A stretch of 64,000 bases of DNA from Sphingobacterium puteale (GCF_003627955.1 NZ_RBWS01000014.1:62001-126000), one strand, 5' to 3'; positions 19,893 to 29,486 are shown, counted from the first letter of the stretch. Numbers and translations are program-made. The notes: generated by a model not told the origin, from the sequence alone.

Positions 19893-21584
19893 CTACCAAT
19901 TGGGGTTTTGAACCAAATTTGGATTCAAATCAATTTCCTTTTGGGGAATAGGCTGTAAATAGTGCTTTGCTGGATTAAAGAAGCGCTCTTCAATCCATCT
20001 TCTTTCTTGGCCTTGAATTGAGATCGTACGGTCGGATTTCCCTACGCCATCTTTCCGCATCATGGCTCCATAAAGATCTCCTTTTAAGCCATAGCCATCT
20101 AATGCAGGCGATTTTTCCGCCGCTTTCCATCGGATAAGGTCAAAATAACGTAACCCTTCATTGGCAAGTTCAATTCTTCTTTCATTGCGTACTAAGGCCA
20201 ACAACTGGTCTTTTGTATTGTAATTTTCGCGGTGAACAGCGCCTCCCTTCACCCTATTCCTTAACCGGTCGATGATGTCGATAACCTCAGCCTTTGCTCC
20301 AGCACCGTTTATTTCAACAAGCGCTTCTGCGCGCATCAAAAGAATATCAGCGTAGCGCATGATGATAATGTCGTTTGTACAATCCGTGATCTGAACCATG
20401 GCATGTGGAGACCAGTCTACATATTTGTTCCACATATAACCGCTTGATGATGGTTCAGGAGCATCATATTGTTGTAGTTTGATCATTGTTGATTTATCCT
20501 CCGGATCATACAAGGTTGATTGTACAGATGTGCCATTCCAATAGTTAATATTTCCGGTAGGGTAAATAATGGATTGATAAAATCTAGGATCTCGACTTAC
20601 ATATGGTTTTGCAGGATTATATGTTGAACCATTTTCAGTTAGTAACCGACCATCGGCCATCGGATAGGAATCGACCAACGTACCCGTCGGTGTACAAGCC
20701 CTCAAGGCATCTCCACCGGACATGCCTTTGAGGAAAAAGATCTGATTTGAAAAATGACCTTCAGCAACTCCGCCGCTGGATGCTCTTCGTACCATGGAAA
20801 AAATAATCTCATTTGAGTTTTCTGCCTTTCCTGAGAATAGATCTTCGTATGGTGTATCACCGACCGTGTTTAGGGTGTATTTTTCTGAAAGTTGCTGGGT
20901 GATAGGGAGCAAGTCCACAAATCTATTCTCAAGCAACAGTACACGTGCTTTTAATGCGAGACTACTCCCCCAGTCAGCCCTTCCTTTGGCCTGCGATTTT
21001 CCGGACAACTGTGCGATTGCTTCATCAAGTCTATTGAGAATATGATTCACTACATCCTGCCGCTCCGATTGTTTAACAGTCTTGCTTTCTTGGTCGGTTA
21101 GCGTTTTGGTGATCAAAGGCACATGACCGAAAAAGAAGACTAGCCTATGGTAATTATAAGCTTCCAAAAATTTCACCTCAGCAATCAAAGTATTTTTATC
21201 TTGATCCGAAATACCCGTTATTTTGTCTATATTTTCATAAACTGTATAGCATTTCCTAATATTTGCGTAGTGCTGTGTCCAAATATTGTAGGGAGCTGTT
21301 CCACTGGCGTCCTGGGTTCCATTCGCCAAAAGACGGATATCGGTGTACCATCCCGACCATACCAAAAAAGCATTGTCGGACATCATTTCGTCAAAAAAAA
21401 TGGATCCTTCGTAGACGGTCGGAAAAGTAGAAGCATAGATATCTGTTATAAATTTTACAGCATCATTTTGTGTTTTCCAATAATTATCCTGTGTAATTGA
21501 TGTCGTAGGTTCGGAATCCAGAAATTTTTCACAGGATGATAATAACAGGCCTGCGAGTACATATAAATAGATTATTCTTTTCAT
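19893..21584 (-). CDS. SusD/RagB-family lipoprotein (GH29/GH43 locus)
   Basis: 563 residues. Lipoprotein signal MKRIIYLYVLAGLLLSSC with Cys18, then the usual KFLDSEPTTSIT opening. SusD-family helices are indicated by NYHRLVFFFGHVPLI, MRYADILLMRAEAL, RNERRIELANEGLRYFDLIRW and the C-terminal YLQPIPQKEIDLNPNLVQNP. It forms the lid of the neighbouring SusC transporter, whose stop lies 17 bp upstream. It precedes the fucosidase and GH43 genes by 24 bp, so the four form one transcription unit. Confidence 0.95.
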   Translation of the reverse strand: MKRIIYLYVLAGLLLSSCEKFLDSEPTTSITQDNYWKTQNDAVKFITDIYASTFPTVYEGSIFFDEMMSDNAFLVWSGWYTDIRLLANGTQDASGTAPYNIWTQHYANIRKCYTVYENIDKITGISDQDKNTLIAEVKFLEAYNYHRLVFFFGHVPLITKTLTDQESKTVKQSERQDVVNHILNRLDEAIAQLSGKSQAKGRADWGSSLALKARVLLLENRFVDLLPITQQLSEKYTLNTVGDTPYEDLFSGKAENSNEIIFSMVRRASSGGVAEGHFSNQIFFLKGMSGGDALRACTPTGTLVDSYPMADGRLLTENGSTYNPAKPYVSRDPRFYQSIIYPTGNINYWNGTSVQSTLYDPEDKSTMIKLQQYDAPEPSSSGYMWNKYVDWSPHAMVQITDCTNDIIIMRYADILLMRAEALVEINGAGAKAEVIDIIDRLRNRVKGGAVHRENYNTKDQLLALVRNERRIELANEGLRYFDLIRWKAAEKSPALDGYGLKGDLYGAMMRKDGVGKSDRTISIQGQERRWIEERFFNPAKHYLQPIPQKEIDLNPNLVQNPNW

Positions 21585-21601
21585 GTCTATTAGCTAAAAA
21601 A

Positions 21602-24600
21602 TTAAAAGTCGATATTTAGCCCCAAGGTATAGGTGGCAACATTTGGAAAGGATATGGAATTCAGACCATTTTCAGGGTCGAAAATTCGATACTTCGTAAA
21701 AGTTAGTATATTCTGGCCGCTAAAATAAGTTCTTATATTTTTAATTTTGGCCTTTGGTATACCGAAGGAGTAACCTACAGAGATATTTTTCAGTCTTAAG
21801 TATGAAGCATCCTGTACCCAATGCGAATAGTTTTGCCAGTTTTGTCGCTGTGCTGCCCCTAATAGTCTTGGGTAATAAGCATTAGGATTGGGATTTGTAG
21901 GATCAAAAGATTCCAGAAAGTGTTCTTCCAATGCGGAGAAGATTCCCATAGGTTCTATAACATCCCTTCCTAGAAATCCATCGCGCTTGCCAACACCTTG
22001 GAATAAGAGCGAAAAGTCGAACTTTTTATATTCTCCGCTCAAAGTCACACCATATGTGTAACGAGGAATGGTATTACCAATAATTGTCTTGTCCGCAGCA
22101 GTTATCTGACCGTCACCATTACGATCTTTCACAATGATATCTCCAATTGACCAGGTCGGTATAAAGGTTTTCATCACCGCGCTATATTGATCATACTTGG
22201 CCTGATCTGTTGCTATGCCCAGTGTCTCCCAGCCAAATAATGAATTAAGAGGTTCGCCCTCTATACGGGTAGTCAAGGCAGTTGTAGAAGATTTGTATCC
22301 TTTCAAATCCAAGACTTTATTCCGTACATCAGAAAGATTAGCACTAATATTATACTTAAATTCACTTCCTATTTTATCTCTCCACCCAAATGATATTTCC
22401 CAGCCACGATTCTGAACTGACCCTGCATTTTGTATTGGAGCTGTGATTCCCAACAATGAAGGTGCATCTAGATTGAGTAAGATATTATCGGTAACTCGAT
22501 TAAACCAGTCAAAAGAAAAGCTCAACTTCCCTTTGATTGCGGCAAGATCAAGGCCTAAATTCTTATGGGTTGTCGTTTCCCAGGTGATCACATTATTTCC
22601 CATCACTGCCTCGTAAAATGAGGACTCAAGGTTGCTCCCGAATATATAGGACTCTCCAGCGCCATAAGTACTTAGAAACAAAAAGTTGTCAATCTGATTA
22701 TTTCCCAGCTTGCCCCAAGACGATCTTAATTTGAATTCAGGAATCACTGGTTTTAAGTTTTCGAAAAACTTTTCCTCAGACATACGCCAGCCCAATGAAA
22801 ATGAAGGAAAGGTTCCCCACTTATTTCCACGCGCAAACTTTGATGACCCATCCCTTCTGATATTGGCTTCAAAAAGATATTTATTATCATAATTATAATT
22901 GAACCTTCCAAACATCGAAGCCAAAGACTGATAGTAAGATGATCCATAGGTCAATGAGGTGTTAATATCACCACTAGAAATTTCAGAAAAGTCATTATTT
23001 GGGAAGTCTTTCCTGTCGCCCTGCAAAGAGCTATATCTTGTCGATTCAGCTGAAACTCCGCCCATAAGAACAAAATGATGAGCAGCAATTTGCTTATTGT
23101 ATGTTGCTGTCAAGAAACCCGTTAAATTTCGCTCTTGGGTATACGTATCTGACTGGCTATTCCGAGCGATAACGGTATTTTCTACCTGATTAGCTGGTGC
23201 AAAAGAATCATATTTTACAATCTTTGTTGAGCGCTTTTGCAGAAACGATTTGTTTTCATATCCAAATGTTCCTTTGATCAAAAGACCAGAAATAGGTGAA
23301 ATCTCAGGACTAACCAACATCGATAATTTATCACCACGCATGGACATCATGCCGTAATCGTAAGTAGAACGACGGACGGCATTTTGAGGTGCAGAAAGAA
23401 ATGACCAAGTACCATCTGAGTATTTTACCGGATAATATGGCATCGAACGAGGGACATAATAATAGGAAGATGCTGCACCATTAGCCGATTCCTTTCTTTC
23501 GTCATTTATATAAGACATATTGGCTCCAACTTTCAACCAAGAATTGAATTTAGTCGATGTGTTTAGACGCATATTATATCGTTCATAGGTAGAGTTTATA
23601 ACCCCATTTTGCTTGGTATACCCTAAAGAACCAAGATAGGTGGTCTTATCGCTCCCATTTTGCATCGTCAGGTTATGCATGGTTTGTGTTGCGGGTTTAA
23701 TCAATTCTTTGTACCAGTTGGTATTTCCTTCTAGGACATCTGGGTCTCCACCATTTTTCATCCGGTCGATTTTTTCCTGAGAAAATGTAGTTCCGGGAAC
23801 ACCTGTTAAATTTTCCGTCACCTTGTTGTACATCTCGGCATACTGCCACGACGACACGGGTTTGGGAATACGGGTAGCATATTGCTGTCCAATACTTCCA
23901 TTGTAATTGATTGCGAGTTTTCCTGATTTGCCACTTTTGGTCGTTACCAAAATAACACCGTTGGCAGCTCTTGATCCATAGATAGCCGCTGCTGAAGCAT
24001 CTTTAAGTACGGTTACGCTTTCAACGTCCGAAGGCATAACATCAAACATGTTCATAGCAACCCCATCTACGAGGACGAGCGGTGAAGAATTTCCCCATGT
24101 TCCTTCTCCTCTTATTCGAAGACTTGTATTTACTGTTCCCGGCTGACTGGAAGACTGAGCAATAGTTAAACCGGGGGTTTCACCAGTAAGGGCTTCAGCC
24201 AGATTGGTAACAGGCTTTCTTGCGATCTGTTCAGATTTAACTGTTGATACCGCACCAACAACATTAGATTTCATTTGAACTCCATATCCAACGACAACGA
24301 CTTCATCTAAACTATTCATAGTTGCGGATAGTGATACGTCTAAAAACGTCTGATCACCAACTGAAATTCTCTTTTCTTCATAACCGATCAAATGGAAGAG
24401 CAGTTCTGTCTGCCCCTTTAAATCGACGATCTCAAATTGCCCTTTTTCATTACTTGCAGCAATGGGGGCTCCTCCAGATAGACTGATGTTCACGCCTTGC
24501 AGGGGAGCATTATTGACATCATGTACAATCCCTTTAATTGATCGTTGAGAAGTAACACCTGGATTGGCTGGTTTAATATCGCGAGGTTTCAGAATAATCA

Positions 24601-24967
24601 TCTTGCCTCGTATAGTATAAGAAAATGGCTGATCACGAAATATTGTAGCCAATGCTTTGCGAACATCCATGTTTTTGGCCTCCAATGTCACTGGTCTTGC
24701 AACTTTTAGATAGGTTTCTTCGTAGAGAAAGTCATAGCCAGACTGTTTACTCAGCTGCTGCATAACAACTTTTAACTGTCCATTCTTGATCTTCATATTT
24801 ATTTCTTGGGAATAAGCACCTGCATGGACCTGCAGACTAATAAACACCAATAAAAGAATATGTAACTTCATAATCAGGTAACTTTTGGTAAATAATCTTC
24901 GGTAGAGTCGACCTTTTACCCCTTCATTGGGAAATAAAAAGTAGCCTATATGAAATAGTATTTTCAT
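21602..24967 (-). CDS. SusC/RagA-family TonB-linked transporter with STN domain (GH29/GH43 locus)
   Basis: 1121 residues in the longest frame; the signal peptide begins at Met33 (MKLHILLLVFISLQVHA), and both starts are plausible. After the signal comes a secretin/TonB short N-terminal (STN) domain (about 55-128, LKVVMQQLSKQSGYDFLYEE). A carboxypeptidase-regulatory-like domain follows (about 143-225), then DEVVVVGYGVQ (TonB box), a plug with PLVLVDGVAM and ASAAAIYGSRAANGVILVTTK, and the barrel. The STN domain contacts the periplasmic part of the FecR anti-sigma factor, so the transporter reports cargo to the sigma factor encoded upstream. That agrees with the order sigma, fecR, susC, susD. Confidence 0.95.
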   Translation of the reverse strand: MKILFHIGYFLFPNEGVKGRLYRRLFTKSYLIMKLHILLLVFISLQVHAGAYSQEINMKIKNGQLKVVMQQLSKQSGYDFLYEETYLKVARPVTLEAKNMDVRKALATIFRDQPFSYTIRGKMIILKPRDIKPANPGVTSQRSIKGIVHDVNNAPLQGVNISLSGGAPIAASNEKGQFEIVDLKGQTELLFHLIGYEEKRISVGDQTFLDVSLSATMNSLDEVVVVGYGVQMKSNVVGAVSTVKSEQIARKPVTNLAEALTGETPGLTIAQSSSQPGTVNTSLRIRGEGTWGNSSPLVLVDGVAMNMFDVMPSDVESVTVLKDASAAAIYGSRAANGVILVTTKSGKSGKLAINYNGSIGQQYATRIPKPVSSWQYAEMYNKVTENLTGVPGTTFSQEKIDRMKNGGDPDVLEGNTNWYKELIKPATQTMHNLTMQNGSDKTTYLGSLGYTKQNGVINSTYERYNMRLNTSTKFNSWLKVGANMSYINDERKESANGAASSYYYVPRSMPYYPVKYSDGTWSFLSAPQNAVRRSTYDYGMMSMRGDKLSMLVSPEISPISGLLIKGTFGYENKSFLQKRSTKIVKYDSFAPANQVENTVIARNSQSDTYTQERNLTGFLTATYNKQIAAHHFVLMGGVSAESTRYSSLQGDRKDFPNNDFSEISSGDINTSLTYGSSYYQSLASMFGRFNYNYDNKYLFEANIRRDGSSKFARGNKWGTFPSFSLGWRMSEEKFFENLKPVIPEFKLRSSWGKLGNNQIDNFLFLSTYGAGESYIFGSNLESSFYEAVMGNNVITWETTTHKNLGLDLAAIKGKLSFSFDWFNRVTDNILLNLDAPSLLGITAPIQNAGSVQNRGWEISFGWRDKIGSEFKYNISANLSDVRNKVLDLKGYKSSTTALTTRIEGEPLNSLFGWETLGIATDQAKYDQYSAVMKTFIPTWSIGDIIVKDRNGDGQITAADKTIIGNTIPRYTYGVTLSGEYKKFDFSLLFQGVGKRDGFLGRDVIEPMGIFSALEEHFLESFDPTNPNPNAYYPRLLGAAQRQNWQNYSHWVQDASYLRLKNISVGYSFGIPKAKIKNIRTYFSGQNILTFTKYRIFDPENGLNSISFPNVATYTLGLNIDF

Positions 24968-25027
24968 ATATTTGTTTTATTAAGTTAATGGTATAATTGA
25001 TTGTTTTTTCGTTCGATTAACCATCTG

Positions 25028-25054
25028 ATCGGTGATGTTCGTAGCATCGCCGAT
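25028..25054. promoter_or_regulatory. hairpin in the fecR-susC gap
   Basis: Ten-base arms ATCGGTGATG (25028-25037) and CATCGCCGAT (25045-25054) with a 7-base loop and one G-T pair. It lies about 60 bp before susC and 30 bp after fecR. It could be an attenuator or processing hairpin that separates expression of the regulator pair from the transporter. As a terminator for the minus strand it lacks a following T-run. Confidence 0.4.
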
Positions 25055-25083
25055 TTTGGTTAATAGTATTTAGGTTTACATAA

Positions 25084-26286
25084 TTAGTTCAAGCTCATAA
25101 TCCTCCTTCCTTTCATTATTAGTTTGACATCACTTGTGCTTTCAATAGCAACTAAAATTTCTTCTATACTAGATGTCCGGCGTATTTTACCATAAAATTT
25201 CTTTGTATTTGGGAGTGATTTATAATCAACATCAATGTCATACCAACGTGACAGTTCCCGCATAACCTGATCAAGTCGGATACCGTTAAAATAGAAATCT
25301 CCATCTAACCACGAAATTGACCGGTCGACATCTACCCTATTAACAAAAATGGTATTATTTTCGAATTTCAATTGTTGTCCCGGTACCAATTCGTGCTTTT
25401 GTGAAGTCTTTTCAGCCAATGGCTCTACCAGTACTTTTCCTCTCAATAAGGTTGTGCTCTCTGTCTCTTTGCGGTACGCTCGCATATTAAAAGCAGTTCC
25501 CAAAACGGTTACTTTTTGCTTTTCTGTCTTGACAGAAAATGGCGACGGCTTACTTCTCAGATATTCTTTATGGGTAACGTCAAAATAGCCCTCACCGTCT
25601 AAAGCCACAATACGGTCAAACCTAAAAGCATCCGAAAATGAGATCGAACTCTCTGCATTTAGCTGAACTTTTGTACCATCGGAAAGACAGATCTCATATG
25701 TTCTTTTTCTTGGAACGATGAGTTTATATTGGATTGCTCTACTTGATATATTTTGAAATTTCGCTTTATATTCGACCGCTCCTTCTTTAATTTTAGAAAC
25801 AACAAAAGCATTGTCTTCATAAATCTTACCTAGCGCTACATCGTCTAGTTTTATTTTTTTATTTCCTTCGATATATAAGATTGGTTGATCAACTGTTGTA
25901 TAATCGGTCGGTTCTAGCGAAAATACCGCATCTTTTTTTGTCAAATGTCCCTTTGGTATTGTCAAAGTATAGAAGCCTATTGCTCCAACTATTAATAAGA
26001 TTGCTGCTGCAGCAATCCATTTTAGATAAAGGATTTTTTGCCGGCTGCTATTTTGCTTTTGCAAGACAACGCGTTGATAAATAAATTGAGCATTTTCAAT
26101 ATCTAAAGGTGCAATATCATCATTTGCATTATTCCAAAGATCCTCCATAAGGTCATTTAGCACATTTTCGGTGGTAGGATCTTCCAACACCAGCTTCCAT
26201 TCGGCAAGCTCGGTTACCGACAGTTGAGATTTCCGGAATTGTGAAAACAGATAATATATTCTTTCCTTTTTTTGCATAAGACCCAT
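25084..26286 (-). CDS. FecR-family anti-sigma factor
   Basis: 400 residues (or 397 if Met4 is used). It has a cytoplasmic N-terminal part of about 85 residues, one membrane helix (about 87-108, LKWIAAAAILLIVGAIGFYTL), then the periplasmic FecR domain (core FSVKTEKQKVTVLGTAFNMR, then TLLRGKVLVEP) and a C-terminal DUF4974 STN-like domain (about 325-397). It holds the ECF sigma factor inactive until the SusC STN domain signals substrate. It lies 78 bp downstream of the sigma gene and about 115 bp upstream of susC on the same strand. Confidence 0.94.
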   Translation of the reverse strand: MGLMQKKERIYYLFSQFRKSQLSVTELAEWKLVLEDPTTENVLNDLMEDLWNNANDDIAPLDIENAQFIYQRVVLQKQNSSRQKILYLKWIAAAAILLIVGAIGFYTLTIPKGHLTKKDAVFSLEPTDYTTVDQPILYIEGNKKIKLDDVALGKIYEDNAFVVSKIKEGAVEYKAKFQNISSRAIQYKLIVPRKRTYEICLSDGTKVQLNAESSISFSDAFRFDRIVALDGEGYFDVTHKEYLRSKPSPFSVKTEKQKVTVLGTAFNMRAYRKETESTTLLRGKVLVEPLAEKTSQKHELVPGQQLKFENNTIFVNRVDVDRSISWLDGDFYFNGIRLDQVMRELSRWYDIDVDYKSLPNTKKFYGKIRRTSSIEEILVAIESTSDVKLIMKGRRIMSLN

Positions 26287-26364
26287 TTAGTCTAATTTTT
26301 CTATCGCATATATAATAGTAAGTCGAATAGGAAAAGTACGAGGGGTAATAAAAAAATATTTTTT

Positions 26365-26955
26365 TTACAAAAATTTCATAACAACCAGAACCACAAATAG
26401 ATCAGGATATTTTTTAAGATAATTGCGTAAAAATTTAAGGGCTAATTTCATATGTTTATGGACGGTTCCTTTGGAAATTCCCAACTTCTCGGCAACTTCT
26501 TCATATTTTAGGTCTTGCTGGTGACAAAGCTGATAAACAAGTTGCTGTTGCTTTGGAAGCAATTCTATACCTTTATTCAAACGGTCCTGGGCTTCTTTTA
26601 ATGAAATTTTCGAAAGCAATGTTTCACTCGATTCAATCCAGGTATAACTGAGTTTCTCTTCAATCTTTAGAAAGTGAATATTTCGTCTGATGAGATCGAT
26701 CGCCCTGCGTTTGGCAATGGATTTAATATAGTTTTCTATATTATCAACATGGGTAAGTTCTGGTCCTTTTTGCCAAACGATAATCATGACATCTTGCACG
26801 ATATCCTGTGCCAAATCTTTGGAAGAAACCAGTTGAAAAGCAAACCTGTACAATCTCTGATAGTAACGATCATATAAAACTTTAAATGCACTAGCATCTC
26901 CCTGAGCAATGGCAGATAGTAGATCCGCTTCGGTACATTTTAAATCTATTGACAT
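26365..26955 (-). CDS. ECF-family RNA polymerase sigma factor (FecI-like)
   Basis: 196 residues. Region 2: FKVLYDRYYQRLYRFA followed by DIVQDVMIIVWQK. Region 4: LPKQQQLVYQLCHQQDLKYEEVAEKLGISKGTVHKHM. The final 12 residues are hydrophobic (LFVVLVVMKFL), as in other Bacteroidota sigma factors paired with FecR. It is first of the sigma-fecR-susC-susD-GH29-GH43 series and is expected to activate the susC promoter when released. The sequence upstream shows no canonical TAnnTTTG box. Confidence 0.94.
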   Translation of the reverse strand: MSIDLKCTEADLLSAIAQGDASAFKVLYDRYYQRLYRFAFQLVSSKDLAQDIVQDVMIIVWQKGPELTHVDNIENYIKSIAKRRAIDLIRRNIHFLKIEEKLSYTWIESSETLLSKISLKEAQDRLNKGIELLPKQQQLVYQLCHQQDLKYEEVAEKLGISKGTVHKHMKLALKFLRNYLKKYPDLFVVLVVMKFL

Positions 26956-27392
26956 GTTAAGCTGAATTTATAGAAATTGAACTGATAAAGAGATTCTACG
27001 TTTATACAACCTGCTTATACTTTTGCTTTTCGCTGATATTTACAATGTTTACAATTGAATGTAATTCGTGACTCTAAATCTCCCATTATATAAGCCCAAA
27101 TCCGCTACTAAGTTATTAGTATTTTTGTCAATAACGATTAATTAACGGGATAAAGAACATTATTTTTGAGTTCTTACAGGGGAATATTCATTTTTGTAAT
27201 CTCCCCTAAAAATAGTTACACTTGTTAATGTAGTTTGATAAATTGATGAAAACGGAAAAATAGTACACCGTCAGCCAGTTAAGAAGTGCCTGACTGGCAG
27301 TTGATAGTTTGAGGCTGTCGCCCTCTTTGTGGTAACTAGTGCCAGATGAAAAGTGGCCCGCTTGTAGCGACGGCAGAGCTGCCTATCAAAAT
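26956..27392. other. 437-bp intergenic region
   Basis: It separates the sigma factor gene (start) from the small lipoprotein gene (stop), both on the minus strand. It holds a modest dyad GCCAGT (27274-27279)/ACTGGC (27293-27298) and a GC-richer patch at 27260-27390 that differs from the AT-rich remainder. I suspected an insertion-sequence end there, but could not match it to a family. No gene is seen. Confidence 0.5.
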
Positions 27393-27710
27393 CTACGGTT
27401 TTATTTCTTTGTATATCGGCTGGAATTCGCGATGCCATTTCTCCAGTTTATTATTCTTAAACCTAAATAAATAGAATTCCTCATCAAAAGGAACATTCCG
27501 GTAGGAAATAACTTCGATAGTATCCGTAGCGTTTGCTTCCTTTTGCGCAATTGAATAGGATGATCCGAGAATATTAACAACTTGCAATTTAGACATCCCC
27601 AATTCAAGCTGCTCCATTTTCGATCTTCTCATTGTGGCAATGCGTGTACCAGAACAAGAAGATAATACCACAGTTAAAAGACTTAAAATGGCTATTAAGT
27701 TATTCTTCAT
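27393..27710 (-). CDS. small lipoprotein, BamE/SmpA-like fold
   Basis: 105 residues. Lipoprotein signal MKNNLIAILSLLTVVLSSC with Cys19. The mature part contains MEQLELGMSKLQVVNILGSS, the typical start of the SmpA/OmlA (BamE-like) fold (LxxGMsxxqVxxxlG), followed by a beta-hairpin region (TIEVISYR, EFYLFRFKNNKLEKW). Proteins of this size and pattern are usually small envelope lipoproteins of unknown role in Bacteroidota. It is divergent from the Nudix-like gene, with a 63-bp gap that contains a perfect inverted repeat. Confidence 0.75.
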   Translation of the reverse strand: MKNNLIAILSLLTVVLSSCSGTRIATMRRSKMEQLELGMSKLQVVNILGSSYSIAQKEANATDTIEVISYRNVPFDEEFYLFRFKNNKLEKWHREFQPIYKEIKP

Positions 27711-27712
27711 CT

Positions 27713-27746
27713 ATCTAATTTAAGAAATAATTTCATTAAATTAGAT
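27713..27746. promoter_or_regulatory. perfect inverted repeat between divergent genes, operator candidate
   Basis: Arms ATCTAATTTA (27713-27722) and TAAATTAGAT (27737-27746) are exact complements over 10 bases, separated by 14 bases. They fill most of the 63-bp gap between the divergently transcribed lipoprotein and Nudix-like genes. Centre-to-centre spacing is 24 bp, about two DNA turns, which suits a dimeric regulator. No regulator is encoded directly beside it. Confidence 0.45.
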
Positions 27747-27773
27747 CAAGGGGCTGCTTAAAATCTAAAGATT

Positions 27774-28388
27774 ATGATGAAGAATATAGTTGTATTAATG
27801 GTATTCCAGGTATTTGCCACGACGTTCTGTAGTGCGCAGGTTGACTCTTTCGCTCAGGAAACGGCAAAGGCTTCCTCCAGACAACAAGAGGTAATCAAAA
27901 AAGCTGACAATTACACCATTCAGCGACTTATTATCTATAAGGGCAACCAAATTTTGTTGGAAAAAGGACAGAACGGTTGGATGACTCCGGCGCTACGCTC
28001 AAACGAAAATCAGTCATTAAAAGAAGGTTTGGACAGTCTGGCAAAAGCTATCGGTCTTACGGTTAAAATAGTAAAACTTTCGGGGGTCTATACCTATAAA
28101 TTTAAGAACCTGCCGGACCACAAAGAAGTTTCGTATAGAACGCATTACACAGCTAAATATCTTAATGGGGAAATTATTCAACCTAAACAGCCTGATAGAG
28201 AATATAAGTGGTTTGCCATAAAAGATGTTGTTAACAACATTCGTAATGAAGCGCTAAAGAAAGAAACCGCACAAATTTTAATGTACCCAAACACACTTTG
28301 GGGAGGTTCATTTTTACATACTTTCAAAGATGGGGAATTTGAAAGCGTGGTCATGACAGAAGACTTTTATCCATTAAGTGATCAATAA
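27774..28388 (+). CDS. exported Nudix-like protein
   Basis: 204 residues; signal peptide 1-22 (hydrophobic, ending FCSAQ). Residues about 48-170 resemble a Nudix hydrolase fold: RLIIYKGNQILLEK strand pair, GWMTPALR, then a helix where the Nudix box should be (LKEGLDSLAKAIG), and a later YKWFAIKDV strand-helix. The box keeps the shape but lacks the GxxxxxExxxxxxxREUxEExGU acidic residues needed to bind metal, so activity on nucleoside diphosphates is doubtful. Export to the periplasm is also unusual for Nudix proteins. Its end overlaps the open frame of the following serine hydrolase, whose preferred start lies 13 bp downstream. Confidence 0.6.
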   Translation: MMKNIVVLMVFQVFATTFCSAQVDSFAQETAKASSRQQEVIKKADNYTIQRLIIYKGNQILLEKGQNGWMTPALRSNENQSLKEGLDSLAKAIGLTVKIVKLSGVYTYKFKNLPDHKEVSYRTHYTAKYLNGEIIQPKQPDREYKWFAIKDVVNNIRNEALKKETAQILMYPNTLWGGSFLHTFKDGEFESVVMTEDFYPLSDQ

Positions 28389-28401
28389 AAATGAATATTT
28401 T

Positions 28402-29427
28402 ATGAAGTATTTTCATATTATCTCATTTTTGATATTTTTCGTTCTAATGGGATGCCAAGCTAAGAGGCAAACTCCGGATGATGTCATTAATCGCTATTAT
28501 CGGAATGGAAAGTTCAACGGCAGCATATTGATCGCTCATAAGAATCAAATCGTTATTGATACCGCTTTCGGATACCGAGATTTTAATACTAAAGCAGCTC
28601 TAACAAAAGAAACCCCGTTATATATTGCTTCATTAAGCAAAGCCTTTACTGCTGTTGCCATTTCCCTTATTGTAGAAAAAGGCCTTCTTTCGTTCGATGA
28701 TAAAATAGAAAAGCTCATTGATAATCTTCCCGCTTATTTTCATGGCATTACCATAAAGCAATTGCTAAATCATACATCGGGGATAAGAGATTACGAAAAT
28801 CTGCTCATCAAGGAAGGACTGACAAACAGCGATGTAATCCATTGGCTTCATAGTCAGGATGGTTTAGCATTTGAACCCGGAACAAAATTTCAATACAGTA
28901 ATTCCAGCTACATCATTCTGGCATTAATTATTGAAAATATTTCTAAAATGTCCTATGGACAATTTTTGACAACCAATATATTCAAACCTCTACAAATGTC
29001 TCACACAACTGTTTATGAGGAAAATGCCAGTATTCCCGATAGGGCTATCGGGTATAACAGAAATAAAATAGTGGATGACTATTCCATCCTGACAACAGGA
29101 GACGGCGGCATTTTTTCTACGGCAAATGACCTGTATAAATTAGACAAAGCATTAAGGGCTGGTCAATTATTATCAAAAAAAAGTACGGAGCTACTCTATC
29201 AAACACCTATTTTGAAAAATGGCAGCAATTCTAAATATGGCTTAGGTTGGTTTATTGAAAAATCAAGTGGGGTGATGATTGCCCAACATACAGGCGGGCT
29301 GGCGGGTTTCAGAAGTCTATTTTGGAGAGATTTAAAAAACAATAACACCATAATTGCCCTTACAAACCAAGGTGATGCCTTCCCGATAGTTGATTTTCTG
29401 AATGATATAAAAAATACATTGAAATAG
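28402..29427 (+). CDS. beta-lactamase-fold serine hydrolase, lipoprotein
   Basis: 341 residues from Met at 28402, chosen because it opens directly into a lipoprotein signal (FLIFFVLMGC, Cys18) and avoids overlap with the Nudix-like gene. The frame is open from 28378. Class-C/penicillin-binding motifs: SxxK at Ser77-Lys80 (ASLSK), YSN at 165-167, and HTGG near the end in place of KTG. Members of this group (Pfam Beta-lactamase) are D-aminopeptidases, esterases or D,D-peptidases, and few hydrolyse beta-lactams. A second family member follows in tandem (59 bp), so peptidoglycan or D-peptide processing is possible but unproven. Confidence 0.88.
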   Translation: MKYFHIISFLIFFVLMGCQAKRQTPDDVINRYYRNGKFNGSILIAHKNQIVIDTAFGYRDFNTKAALTKETPLYIASLSKAFTAVAISLIVEKGLLSFDDKIEKLIDNLPAYFHGITIKQLLNHTSGIRDYENLLIKEGLTNSDVIHWLHSQDGLAFEPGTKFQYSNSSYIILALIIENISKMSYGQFLTTNIFKPLQMSHTTVYEENASIPDRAIGYNRNKIVDDYSILTTGDGGIFSTANDLYKLDKALRAGQLLSKKSTELLYQTPILKNGSNSKYGLGWFIEKSSGVMIAQHTGGLAGFRSLFWRDLKNNNTIIALTNQGDAFPIVDFLNDIKNTLK

Positions 29428-29486
29428 ATATATAATTATCCGTCGGTACACCAAATGGCTGAGGCATTTACGACATTAGAAACATT

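Noticed and set aside
26956..27392. Possible insertion-sequence end (dyads and GC-richer patch near 27260-27390)
   Set aside because: No transposase fragment or terminal repeat could be matched; listed only as intergenic.
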